Shown here: piece by piece, positions 54,876 through 64,000 of the stretch | Layout of the letters: each line of letters begins with the position of its first letter | How positions within the stretch are numbered: the first letter of the stretch is position 1 | Assembly: GCA_015179125.1 (NCBI GenBank) | Contig: WHVA01000197.1 | Span: 1-64,000 of the forward strand | Origin: Gautieria morchelliformis | Lineage: Eukaryota > Basidiomycota > Agaricomycetes > Gomphales > Gomphaceae | Reading direction: 5' to 3' | Length of the DNA: 64,000 bases | The notes under the pieces: model-generated | The model's input: the letters and a program-made list of their open reading frames with translations, nothing else | What the model was told of the DNA's origin: nothing | The model's database searches: none | Position numbers and translations under genes: made by a program

Positions 54876-55302
54876 TTTTTTTTTTTTTTTTTTTTTTTGA
54901 ATTCTGTTTATTATACTGCCACCTTGGGGACGGGCCCTATATAGGCAGTCTCTACCCGGAACATGGAATAGAGTAATCCAAGTGTTTTACATGCTAGGGT
55001 ATCGTAGTTACCGAAGTAAGCCAGAGATATGCTGGCACCAACATAGGATACTTCCTGTTTGTTTACAATGCCTAATCACCTTAGATATATATCAGTACCA
55101 GTCAGTTTCAGTAGGTCTTATATGCCAGATGGAAGTCCAGGAGCCTCGTAATCCTAACACTTATCGACACCTATCGGTGGGGCGAACCATTGTAGTAATT
55201 ACTGCTACAAATGGGGAGGGGGGCGGTTTGAACCGGAGGCTCTTCCTTCACGCCAAATAGGCACTTGGTTTGGGTTAGTTCTACCTGTGCTAACCTGCCC
55301 CT
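54876..55302 (-). mobile_element. Candidate tRNA-derived SINE with poly(A) tail and 12-bp TSD
   Basis: Read on the minus strand: a box A-like TAGCACAGGTAG about 11 nt from the 5' end (55281-55292), a box B-like GGTTCAAACC (55225-55234), an unrelated body, and a tail of about 23 A. A 12-bp duplication flanks it (CATCGTGCTCTT at 54864-54875; CATCGCGCTCTT at 55303-55314, one mismatch). The paralogous site near 31740 joins AGCATCGTGCTCTTGACCC without the insert. No coding capacity, so movement would depend on a LINE. Confidence 0.7.
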
Positions 55303-55387
55303 CATCGCGCTCTTGACCCCCACTCCCCTGCTGTGCGTGCCATCTACATAACTGTCTGATACCCACCTAGCTATCACTCACTGCGCT

Positions 55388-56400
55388 ATGACTGACAGAG
55401 GACCTGGCCACGGCACCCAACCTGGCCAAGGGCAAGCTTCAGATGGTTGCAACAATCTCCCTCCCGCCCTATCTTCGTATGAGATGCCCCCTGCTGGCTA
55501 TCTAAACGATCTCTGTGCTAGCCTAGGGCAACGTCTATCGGCCTCTAGCAACAATCCCGGTGCAGCCCACCCTAGTGTACCATGCCTGCCCTTTCCTGAC
55601 CATGGGCGGCATCTGTTGGCCTCCCACAACAATCCCAGCCCAGCTCACCATAGTGTGCCATATGCCCCATGCCTGCACCCTCCTGGGCCACCCTCCGGCG
55701 ACATACAAGGAAGCCAGGGTCAACCTCATGTTGGGTGCATTTATGCTCCTGCACCAAAATCAAGCATAATATATCCAATTTGTTGTGTGGCTTCTCAATT
55801 TCTTCTCACATTGTTCTTGTATCATGCATCCATTTCTCTGGTTATTTTCGAAATTTTACACTCACACCCTACCTCTCCATTTTATCTTGTTATTTCTACT
55901 TTCACAAGCGGCTGCACCCAGCGGAGTCTGAAATGACTTCGACGCGCGAGCTCTTGGGCGCTAAAGGGCCGGGTAGTAGTACATGCGCAGTGGAACATAT
56001 TTCCCCCTCTCTCAGTGACCACTAAATTCACTGAGAGAGGCAAGTAAATTAGTCTAGTATTCTTTCGATTTATTAACCTAGAAATCCTCTGTAGTGAATT
56101 GTTTTCTAGGTAGTGTATAATATATTTACAGTGACCACTAAATTCACTGAGAGAGTGAATTGTTTTCTAGTCTATTCTTTTGAGCAACAAGTCCATACCT
56201 ACTGCCTATAATTCCTGTCTACTACACCTCATGCTCAAGGCACCCGTCGCAACCGCCCCCCTGAGCACCTTGTGGAACCCCTCAATAGGCTAAGCCCATC
56301 TGAGACTCCCCACGCTGACAACCGCCTCCATGCTGGGCAACCTCCGTCGGTCTCCTCCAGCATAACAGTAAGGAGGGTCCATCTTCATCCCCGAGCATAG
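55388..56400 (+). pseudogene. Family P copy 3, 5' part, split by a Copia LTR
   Basis: MTDRGPGHGTQPGQGQASDG then NNPGAAHPSVPCLP-type repeats, cut at HP by the LTR, then resumed with AQGTRRNRPPEHLVEPL. The rest of the gene is absent. The divergent PLD relic at its left reproduces the arrangement at 31.7 kb. Confidence 0.75.
55729..56226 (+). repeat. Solo Copia LTR in family P copy 3
   Basis: 498 bp, TSD CCTCA at 55724-55728 and 56227-56231. The empty site is present in copy 1 near 31190. Confidence 0.95.
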
Positions 56401-57619
56401 ACTGATGGTTCCTAATTACCTATTGACCAGAAAATAGTGTATAACTGTACATATATATTATAAAAGTATTATATAAACAAAATGGACAAGGAGGAGGTGA
56501 TTGGCTACTTATAGAATGCATATTAGCTGGAAGACCTACCAGTAATCCCTCCTGACGGATAGGGGCATTCAGCTGCATAGGAAATGACAGGATGTCATGT
56601 ATATATCTCACACTTACAACATATCAAAAGAGGGGGAATCCCTGTGCTCTCCCTGGATCCACAGAGCTGGAATAAAGCTGGTGAGTTTACATTTCTCAAT
56701 ATTGCAAATTATCACCTTGATAGCTTATATTTTAACCCTGATTATTCACATCGTTTCATACTATTTGCTTTTCTTGTTGTCAGCAGTATTGGGAGAGATA
56801 TATATTTATTTTGCTAGAATGCATGTTTGGGTGTTTTTTTCAGCGCGCACCCTAACTTATGCAAAGTGCTGTAATACCATTGACAGAAAGTATGGGAAGA
56901 AATTTTGAAGACAGGGAACATAATTTCAGAGAAATCTAGTCCAAGTAAGCGAATTCAAATCAGGTAAATAATACAATTACAACCCACAACAAATGGGAAA
57001 AAAATCCAAAATTCATTGGGCATGAAAGGGTGAGATTATAGATATTGTTTCCTTGGATGATAAATAATGAATGTATTATATATTTCTGGCACAGGTTTAT
57101 GATAGAAACTATTAAAATATGACTGAGTATGAAATATAAAGTTATTTCAAAATAATGTAAGGGAGGAGTGATGGAATAATGATTAAATTTTAGATATATA
57201 TCTTGTGAGGATTTATATATAAAAAGGTTGAACTAATGGAAAGATTTATTTCCTTTGGATATTCATAGATAAATTTCACAGCTCTAATATCCAGCTTGGA
57301 GTTCTGATCTCCCACAAATGGGATGGAGGGGAATACAGAGCTGATCAGGTTTGGGTGGAAGATTTTATGATTAAAATGTTAGATTGGTGCCTTTAGCAAA
57401 TGATTTCTATTGCTCAGCGGTTGGGACCGCTGTATCTGTCCCTTTCCTGTGTGCTGACTAAGCCTTCCGAGGCGTGTCTGGCACTGATGGATGAAGGTCA
57501 CGTGACCATGTCGACGAGAGAATGGTCTCGATCTAGAGGATAACTATATCACATAGCTTCGCTTATGAGGTAGTCTAGAGTAAACTATTGAGATTCAAGT
57601 TCTGTAGCTATCAAACAAG
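56401..57619. other. AT-rich stretch without a supported gene
   Basis: Only short frames. At 56826-56876 it has a block (GTTTTTTTCAGCGCGCACCC then TAACTTATGCAAAGTGCTG) shared with 62753-62799. Confidence 0.5.
56826..56876. repeat. Shared ~48-bp block, possible DNA-transposon terminus
   Basis: TGTTTTTTTCAGCGCGCACC and CTAACTTATGCAAAGTGCTG are repeated with few changes at 62753-62799 in different surroundings. Confidence 0.5.
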
Positions 57620-57628
57620 ACTACAGTA

Positions 57629-57803
57629 TCGGGGCCGAGCACAAGGGAGTAGGGGCAACCCTAGGGTGGGACACAACGATGGAGGCTGGAGCGCCATGGG
57701 CACGAGGCAAAGGACCCTGGACGACTACGGAATTGGGGTCGAACAAATGAACAGCCAACCCCGAGAAGAATACGACAACCCCACCGACGCTTACCAAGGA
57801 TGA
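57629..57803 (+). pseudogene. LINE ORF1, C-terminal remnant
   Basis: The frame with VGHNDGGWSAMGTRQRTLDD and YGIGVEQMNSQPREE ends at TGA 57801-57803, overlapping the ORF2 ATG (57800) as ATGA, the same arrangement as LINE2. Confidence 0.7.
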
Positions 57804-60181
57804 GCGACAACAACAATATAACCAAACAGCTGCAAGTTAGAAAACAAATCTCAACAAATCCCTCACTGCGACCGTCGACATGCTTGCGAAGTGCCCACTG
57901 GACAAATGATATTATAGCAGTACAGGAACCTTACATTGATTTTCTCAGAAATGCCAGGGCCACCTCGCACTGGTATACGATATACCCCAAAGCCCACTAT
58001 AGCGACAACAGCAAACGCACCAGGTCGATGATACTAATCAACAAGAGAATTGCAACAAACGAATGGACGGCGGTGGACATAGACACACCAGATATCACAG
58101 CGATAAGGATCAAGACTCATATGGGTATAGTAATAATTTACAACTTTTATTGCGACTGCACGAATTCTGACAGCATCTGCGACATACGGAGACACCTACA
58201 GGGCCAGATAACTACCGACATCGGGACCGACGGGGAAGCGACAGGCATGATGTGGGTAGGGGATTTTAACAGACATCATCCACAGTGGGACGACAACCGC
58301 AACGCACATTTGTTCACGAGACACAACCTGGACGCTGCCCAACTCCTGATCGACGTGACCGTGGACTATGACATGCAGATGGTATTACCTAGAGGCCTGC
58401 CAACCCTCAAAGCCATGTCCACAGGCAACCACACACGCCCTGACAACGTCTTTCTATCCACTGTGCTCATTGAGATGCTGATCAGAAGCACTCCAGTACC
58501 AGAGGATCAGCCGGCTAAAAGCGATCACTACCCAATTGACACCGTAATCGACGCTATCACCACGGAAGCCAGCAACGCTCAGAAGCGCAACTACAGGCAG
58601 GTGGATTGGAAAGCGTTCAATGAGAAGCTCACGATCAGATTAACGAGCGGTATAAACGAACCTACCCCATACACAAAGCTGGACTTCCAACGGAACTTAG
58701 AGGAATTAACGGCGGCGATCCTAGAGACCGTAGAAGAAGTCATCCCCAAGACTAAGCCGTCCCCTTACATGAAGCGTTGGTGGTCACTTGAACTAATGCG
58801 CCTCAGAACAGAAGCCAGGAAACTATGCAGGAAATCCCTTGCAAACAGGAATGATCCCACACACACCGAGCACATGGAGTACAAACAAGCGAGGAATCAG
58901 TACGCGAGCGCAATCGACAGGTCGAAGCGCAAACACTGGGAGGACTTCCTAGAAGGCATCGACCAAAAGACGGTATGGACAGCGCACAAGTATGCATCGG
59001 CGGACTCCTCAGATGGCAGGAGAACAGGCATCCCGACACTATCCATCAAGCACGAGAATGGAGCCACCTGGACCACAGACACAAACAACCGAAAGGCCGA
59101 GATGCTATTCGACATGTTTTTCCCCAAAACCGCAGCACGAGACGCAGCAGCGAGCGACACAACAAGCAGCACCTATCCCCCAGACGCCTTCGACTTTATG
59201 CCAATCACTGACAAGCAAATCAGGCGTGCCATCGACAGGCTAAACTCATTCAAAGCGCCGGGAATGAACGGTATCCCCAATGTCATATTGAGGCAGTGCG
59301 CTAACACTCTGCTACCATACCTAGGGCCCCTGTTTCACGCGACGTTCAGCCTCGAGGTGTACCCGTCGGAATGGAGAGACTCAATAATGCGAGTCCTCCA
59401 CAAGCCTGGGAAGTCCAACTACACTGTACCTGGGGCATATCGCCCCATAGCCCTACTCGACACAATAGGGAAAGTCCTATCGGCCTGCATAGCGGAAGAC
59501 TTGGTCAAGATGGCGGAGCTCAAGCGGATACTGCCAGCAAATCATTTTGGCTGCAGACCAGGCCGCACGACCACCGACGCTCTCCAGTACACGATAAGCG
59601 CAGCGAAAGACGCATGGAGAAGGGGCAAGGTCTTAGGCCTCTTATTCTTGGACATCAAGGGCTCTTTCCCGAGCATCATTATAGACAAACTGGCTCACAA
59701 CATGCGCAAAAGAGGCGTACCAAAGGAGTACACCGAATGGATCAAGCGCAAAGTCGAGGGCTGCCGAACGGTGATGAGCCTGGACGACTACAACACACAG
59801 ATGATAGAAATAGGTCATGAGATGGACCAAGGTTGCCCACTCTCAGCCGTCGCATATCAATTTTACAGCGCGGACCTGCTGGAGGTGGCCAACTCACGCG
59901 GGGGGGAGGACGCGGTTGGATTCATCGATGACACGACGATGATTGCAGAGGGAAAGGACCTATGGGAAGCCTTTGACAAGTTTGCAAACATGATGGGTCG
60001 GCAGGAAGGGGCTATGGACTGGGCTGCGACACATGAGTGCCACTTTGCCATAGAGAAATTTGGACTAATGAGGCTCACCAGAAAGAGAGAACACGACCCA
60101 ACGGGTATCAAGAAGTCCAGACCAATCTGCAGACCGATGGCAGACACACCATCCAACCGGCCACCACGCACAAGCTCCTAG
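57800..60181 (+). CDS. LINE ORF2: endonuclease and reverse transcriptase (793 aa, before a frameshift)
   Basis: Endonuclease (EEP) motifs: IIAVQEPYID, MMWVGDFNRHHPQWD, HTRPDNVFLS and KSDHYPIDTVI. RT motifs: FKAPGMNGIPNVIL, YRPIALLDTIGKVL, ANHFGCRPGRTTTDAL, LFLDIKGSFPS, GHEMDQGCPLSAVAYQF and FIDDTTM (usually A/V-DD). The N-terminal NLNKSLTA motif lies in another frame near 57850, so an early frameshift alters the first 35 residues. A second frameshift near 60130 moves the rest to another frame. The enzyme nicks DNA and copies element RNA at the nick. Confidence 0.9.
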   Translation: MSDNNNITKQLQVRKQISTNPSLRPSTCLRSAHWTNDIIAVQEPYIDFLRNARATSHWYTIYPKAHYSDNSKRTRSMILINKRIATNEWTAVDIDTPDITAIRIKTHMGIVIIYNFYCDCTNSDSICDIRRHLQGQITTDIGTDGEATGMMWVGDFNRHHPQWDDNRNAHLFTRHNLDAAQLLIDVTVDYDMQMVLPRGLPTLKAMSTGNHTRPDNVFLSTVLIEMLIRSTPVPEDQPAKSDHYPIDTVIDAITTEASNAQKRNYRQVDWKAFNEKLTIRLTSGINEPTPYTKLDFQRNLEELTAAILETVEEVIPKTKPSPYMKRWWSLELMRLRTEARKLCRKSLANRNDPTHTEHMEYKQARNQYASAIDRSKRKHWEDFLEGIDQKTVWTAHKYASADSSDGRRTGIPTLSIKHENGATWTTDTNNRKAEMLFDMFFPKTAARDAAASDTTSSTYPPDAFDFMPITDKQIRRAIDRLNSFKAPGMNGIPNVILRQCANTLLPYLGPLFHATFSLEVYPSEWRDSIMRVLHKPGKSNYTVPGAYRPIALLDTIGKVLSACIAEDLVKMAELKRILPANHFGCRPGRTTTDALQYTISAAKDAWRRGKVLGLLFLDIKGSFPSIIIDKLAHNMRKRGVPKEYTEWIKRKVEGCRTVMSLDDYNTQMIEIGHEMDQGCPLSAVAYQFYSADLLEVANSRGGEDAVGFIDDTTMIAEGKDLWEAFDKFANMMGRQEGAMDWAATHECHFAIEKFGLMRLTRKREHDPTGIKKSRPICRPMADTPSNRPPRTSS

Positions 60182-61749
60182 GTGTCATATTGGACCAGGA
60201 ACTAAGGTTCAAAGCACACACGAACTACGCGCTGGCGAAGGGAAACAAATTCATCGACCAGTACAAGCGCTTGGCGAGACCGTCGAAGGGAGTGGCACCG
60301 AGGCATATGCGCAAATACTATCTAGTGGTAGCAGTCCCAAAAGTTCTATACACGGCTGACATTTTCCTCTTGCCAGGAACCAACCACAGCAAAGGCACAA
60401 AGGGACAGATAAATAAGCTGGCCAGGATCCAAAGACAAGCAGCTCTGTTCATAACGGGTGCCCTAAGAACTACTGCTAACGACGTGTTAGATGCGCATGC
60501 CAACTTGCTCCCTTTCCCCCTCCTCGTCGCCAAGGTAATCCACAGGGCAGCAGTGTGCATGGCATGCTTGCCAGACTACCACCCGCTCGCATCGAAGGTC
60601 CTGAAGGCAGCCGGCAGATACGTTAGGAAACATCGATGACCATTGCATGAGCTCATGTGCACCTTCGACCTGAAGCCCGACCGGATGGAGAAGATCCACC
60701 CAATGGTCCTAGGACCGAAATGGGAACCCTCCTTTAAGATACACATACCTAGCGACAAGGACCAGGCAATAGGCGAGGTAGAAGCGGATGACGCGGAAGT
60801 AAAGGTCTCCGCAGATGGCTCCTGCATCGACGGCGGGGTAGGCGCAGCGGCGGTTCTATATGAACGAGGGGTGGAAAAACAGACGGTAAGGTTACATCTG
60901 GGACCGGAGGACGAACACACAGTGTTCGAGGCGGAATTGGTGGGAGCGGCGTTGGGAGCAAAGCTGCTGAACATGAGGAGGCAGACAAGATGCATGATTG
61001 CTGTCGACAACCAAGCAGCAATACTGACGACGAGGAGAGAGAAACCCATTTCGGGCCAACACCTGGTCAACGCGCTCCACAGACAGATCGAAGGACTTCT
61101 ATCGTACCAACAAGGCGTGAGGCTGCACATGAGGTGGGTACCAGGTCACGAGGGAGTACCGGGCAACGAGAGGGGGGATGAAGAAGCGAAGAGAGCAGCA
61201 AAAGGGGAGAGCAGCGAAGAGATAATGATCCCGTTAGAGTGCAGGGGCGATATCCCTATCAGCAAGGCAGTGGAGATGCAGAGATACTACAAGGACATCA
61301 AAAAACAAGCGAAGGCAGATTTTGCTAAGTCACCTCGAGCTAGCATCGCACACAAAATTGACCCAACGATGCCCTCCACAGCTTTTGTTAGACTGAGAGC
61401 CACGCTGCCTCGAAGTCACGCAGCCATACTCGTACAGCTCAGGACCGGACACATCGCCCTGAATAAGCATTTAGCCAAGATCGGTAAAGAGACCTCACCC
61501 AGGGGCCCAGCATGCAAGGCGACCAACGAAACGGTGCATCACTTTTTGTTCAGGTGCCCTAAGTATGCAAAGCAGAGGAAGGAACTGGAACGGGAACTGT
61601 GTGGAGGAGCGTACTCAACAAGGGTACTCCTGGCTAGGCCCAAGGCGATGGGACCGCTGTTCAAGTACATCAGGGGCACAGAGAGCTTCAAAAAGACCTA
61701 CGGAGATCTAACACTGCCTCAGGAGCAGGGAGAAGTGATGGCGCGGTAG
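60150..61749 (+). pseudogene. LINE ORF2 continued: RT end, RNase H, Cys/His C terminus
   Basis: The shifted frame continues with THKLLGVILDQELRFKAHTN and RRQAALFITGALRTT-like sequence. A TGA at 60637-60639 (CGA expected) interrupts it, and the same frame goes on with VKVSADGSCIDGGVGAAAVL (RNase H), FEAELVGAALGAKLL, AVDNQAAI, LHMRWVPGHEGVPGNERGDE, and the end motif GPACKATNETVHHFLFRCP. Stop at 61747. Confidence 0.85.
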
Positions 61750-61976
61750 GGGACAAGGGAGAAAACAGAACCATCGAACGAAAACATCACACCCCGCCTA
61801 AGCAGGCATGGACACGCTCGGGGCCTCGCCCGTGGAGCGCAAGTAGAGACCGAGAAGAATAGGGCGGACAGAATACTCATTTGTGACCGGTGCTTTGTAT
61901 GCTTTGTCTTACATAGGGCCATGCCCCAAAGACAATAAATTGGATTAGAAAAAAAAAAAAAAAAAAAACTACAGTA

Positions 61977-62750
61977 ACTTCAGAGGGTGAAACAGTTGAT
62001 TCTGGATGATTGATTCATACATTCGTAGTAGCTACTTATACTATACTAGTGGTAACTACTAGTGTTCGAGATAGTGAGTCAATGGGTCGAAAAACTACAT
62101 GTAACTAGAGGGGTGACTACTTATAGTCATAAAATCATGGGAGTGATGGGGATAGTGTCAGGGGTGTTAAGCTTTGGAATAGAGTCTTGTACATATTATA
62201 CAAAGCCCCTGTCTACATGGTGTCAACATAGTAGTCAGCTGGTCGTGTCATGGAGCTCAATAGAAAATAGAAATTAAATCCCTCCTGCCTAGCATAAATG
62301 CTAGTCTTGGTGATGGGGCCACTGTCTCTGTGCCTCTTCTGTGGGGCAGCTGATTGAGCACATGTACTTGGAATGACATTCTGTAGTCATTCCGCAATGT
62401 CCGGTGCTCCTGTGCAGTCTATACTCTTCTGCAGTGTTTGGTGCCCGCACCTCCTCAGTGCCTGTGCCCTGGCACCTGTCGACGTCATGGCCGATGCCAT
62501 CAGTCAATAGCCGCACTGTCTCTGATCGGCCGCACATGGTCAATGCCCGTGTTCCTGTATCTTATCTAATCTCTAGATAAGATAGCTGCTCTTGATGTCA
62601 TGTGTCGAAGTCTGTATGTGTCGAAGTCTGTCATGAGTGTTGTTCCTATCTTTTTAGTCGTTTTTCTTTTTTCTTTTATTAGTTTCTTTATATATATATA
62701 TAGATGACTCAAAATATAATAGTTGCGTGTATCACAACAGAAGAAGCCGC
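61977..62750. other. No supported gene
   Basis: Short frames only; a short TATATATATA run occurs near 62695. Confidence 0.4.
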
Positions 62751-62752
62751 CT

Positions 62753-62799
62753 GGGCGTTTTTTTCAGCGCACACCCTAACTTATGCAAAGCACTGTAAT
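62753..62799. repeat. Second copy of the ~48-bp block
   Basis: GCGTTTTTTTCAGCGCACAC and CTAACTTATGCAAAGCACTG, matching 56826-56876. Confidence 0.5.
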
Positions 62800-62835
62800 T
62801 TAAATTTCTTCGATTACCTCAGAAGGATACTCTAA

Positions 62836-62990
62836 CACTGGAGGCATATAAAAATTTTCTGGTCTGAAAAACTGTTCAAAAAACTGTAAAGATATTCCAA
62901 AAAAAAATTTAGCATAATTTTGTGTTTTTGTTAGAATTTGTTTAGCCAGAAAATTATAAAAAAGTTTAAAGTTTTTTGCAGGGTTTTTTA
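62836..62990. mobile_element. Half of the CACTG MITE
   Basis: CACTGGAGGCATATAAAAAT followed by about 135 bp similar to the left arm of the MITE at 52625, ending near its centre (GCAGGGTTTTTT). The right arm is missing. Confidence 0.8.
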
Positions 62991-63900
62991 GAGGACATAC
63001 GCTCCACTGCGTGAGACAGTCTCTCAGAGACTTGGGGAGACCCATGCCTGAACAAACAGTACCCCCTTGATCGGACGGTCAGGTACTAGCTTTTTCATCT
63101 ATATTTGTAAGATGGGCCAATCTATGAAATAAGGGTGTTTTGTGTATTTTAACGAGTTTGGGTGGCAAAGTGACGCCTAAGGCCGCCAGGTGAAGACCCT
63201 GGGAGACACACTGTAGCAAATGGATCAGCCCCCAGAACGTCTACATGGCTCGTTGCGTGACTCGCTGCGGTTTGCCAGGTTTGCCATACTCCTCAAACCC
63301 GCTATTTCATTCCAGCCGTTAGATGTCCATTCACCCAACTGTTGAGGACATATGGGCTTTTCGCCAATATGGCCTCCTTCATGGGATTGGTGAGACCATC
63401 TACTACTTCGCCCTCAGCCACTGACTGGAATAGGTCACCGTGATATATATCCACCCCTGGACATGTGCAGTTGGTATGAAGAACGGTAAGGGGGTCATTC
63501 ACAGACACAGGGAGTAATCATAGCTATTTATTGAAAAGAAATTTTATTGCATATGGAGGTGAGTTTTGACAAGTACGGAAAGGAACGGGGATGGGTTTAC
63601 TTTGTGGACGCGTTGAGGGTGTCAGTAGATGATTAAATTATGAGATTAAGGCAGCCATAACTGTTACAATTATAATTTATTATGCTCTAAAAAATAATAT
63701 AATCTCCATTGGACAACCCTAGTCAGACACCACTCACTTACTATCTCATTGTGATAGTGAAGCATACCTCAAGCATATCTTGAGTGCATGTTGTTGCATA
63801 TGCCTCTAAGTCAGACCTCTCACTTACCATCTCATTAAGGTAAATTAGAATTCACTCCACAGGCCAATGGACATACTCATGGATCACACTAGGTGAGAGG
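62991..63900. other. Mostly unassigned; one short unknown frame
   Basis: A minus-strand frame at 63508-63302 (MSVNDPLTVLHTNCTCPG, VVDGLTNPMKEAILAKSPYV) could be a relic exon but has no recognised family or second copy. Confidence 0.3.
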
Positions 63901-63901
63901 A

Positions 63902-64000
63902 TGTAAAGATTGACGATCTTAAGCCTTGGTCACAAGGGCACACAGAACTTGACCAATGTGTGGTATTCTGATGCTACGTAGTGCCAGTATAGGAGTAAGA
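63902..64000 (-). repeat. Divergent copy of the 215-bp Gypsy LTR, cut by the window edge
   Basis: Starts TGTAAAGATTGACGATCTTA and follows 5987-6090 with many substitutions and small gaps (CACAAGGGCAC, GAACTTGACCAATG, TGCTACGTAGTG). Confidence 0.75.

Larger units (their letters stand above)
57629..61967 (+). mobile_element. Tad1-like LINE, 5'-truncated but otherwise nearly complete
   Basis: TSD ACTACAGTA at 57620-57628 and 61968-61976, with a poly(A) tail directly before the right copy. It holds the end of ORF1, all of ORF2 and a short 3' UTR. ORF1 is cut near its C terminus, as expected from incomplete reverse transcription. Confidence 0.95.

Noticed and set aside
1..64000. CRISPR arrays, rRNA or tRNA genes
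   Set aside because: No regularly spaced short repeats and no recognisable rRNA or complete tRNA sequence was seen; the only tRNA-like motifs are the SINE boxes.

Overview
This window looks like repeat-dense, gene-poor nuclear DNA of a basidiomycete fungus, most likely an Agaricomycete. The evidence is short spliceosomal introns of about 46-66 nt, a Plavaka-type (KDZ) transposase relic, Tad1-like LINEs with a gag-like zinc-knuckle ORF1, chromodomain Ty3/Gypsy elements, Ty1/Copia LTRs, and fragments of fungal housekeeping genes (phospholipase D, farnesyltransferase beta). No rRNA gene, tRNA gene, CRISPR array or bacterial-type operon was seen. Species cannot be named from the sequence.

Left part (1-17.1 kb): the 5' end of a Copia element (gag, minus strand) sits in an LTR that itself interrupts a Plavaka transposase. 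Then come a small gene with tandem micro-exons and non-GT introns, a 756-bp non-autonomous LTR element (TRIM), and an 11.1-kb Ty3/Gypsy element (5987-17082, minus) with matching 215-bp LTRs and target-site duplication (TSD) CTGAG. The Gypsy carries gag-protease, RT-RNase H-integrase-chromodomain and two extra 3' ORFs. It is broken by two solo-LTR insertions and several stop codons.

Middle (17.1-38.2 kb): several host-like gene families occur as repeated blocks. They are a proline/asparagine-rich family (here 'P'), a protein-kinase-like family (three copies, one apparently intact), a family of unknown function ('U'), and fragments of phospholipase D (PLD). P and PLD lie divergently, and this block recurs inverted at 54-56 kb. 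PLD and kinase form a second, inverted pair at 32-38 kb. A farnesyltransferase-beta fragment, an internally rearranged LINE and a 960-bp LTR palindrome lie among them.

Right-middle (38.26-47.16 kb): one LINE, delimited by a 13-bp TSD, holds at least five later insertions: a 5'-truncated LINE, four solo LTRs, and a mitochondrial-looking AT-rich patch inside one of the LTRs. Right part (47.2-64 kb): Gypsy 3' ends, a dead Tc1/mariner transposase, a CACTG-ended MITE, a candidate tRNA-derived SINE with a matching empty site elsewhere in the window, and a nearly full-length LINE (57629-61967) with a 9-bp TSD. A divergent copy of the 215-bp Gypsy LTR runs off the right edge.

Most genes here are transposon genes that make the machinery for copying DNA. 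The host-like genes are mostly truncated or interrupted. Many insertions could be dated relative to one another because the window also contains an uninterrupted paralogous copy that acts as an empty site.
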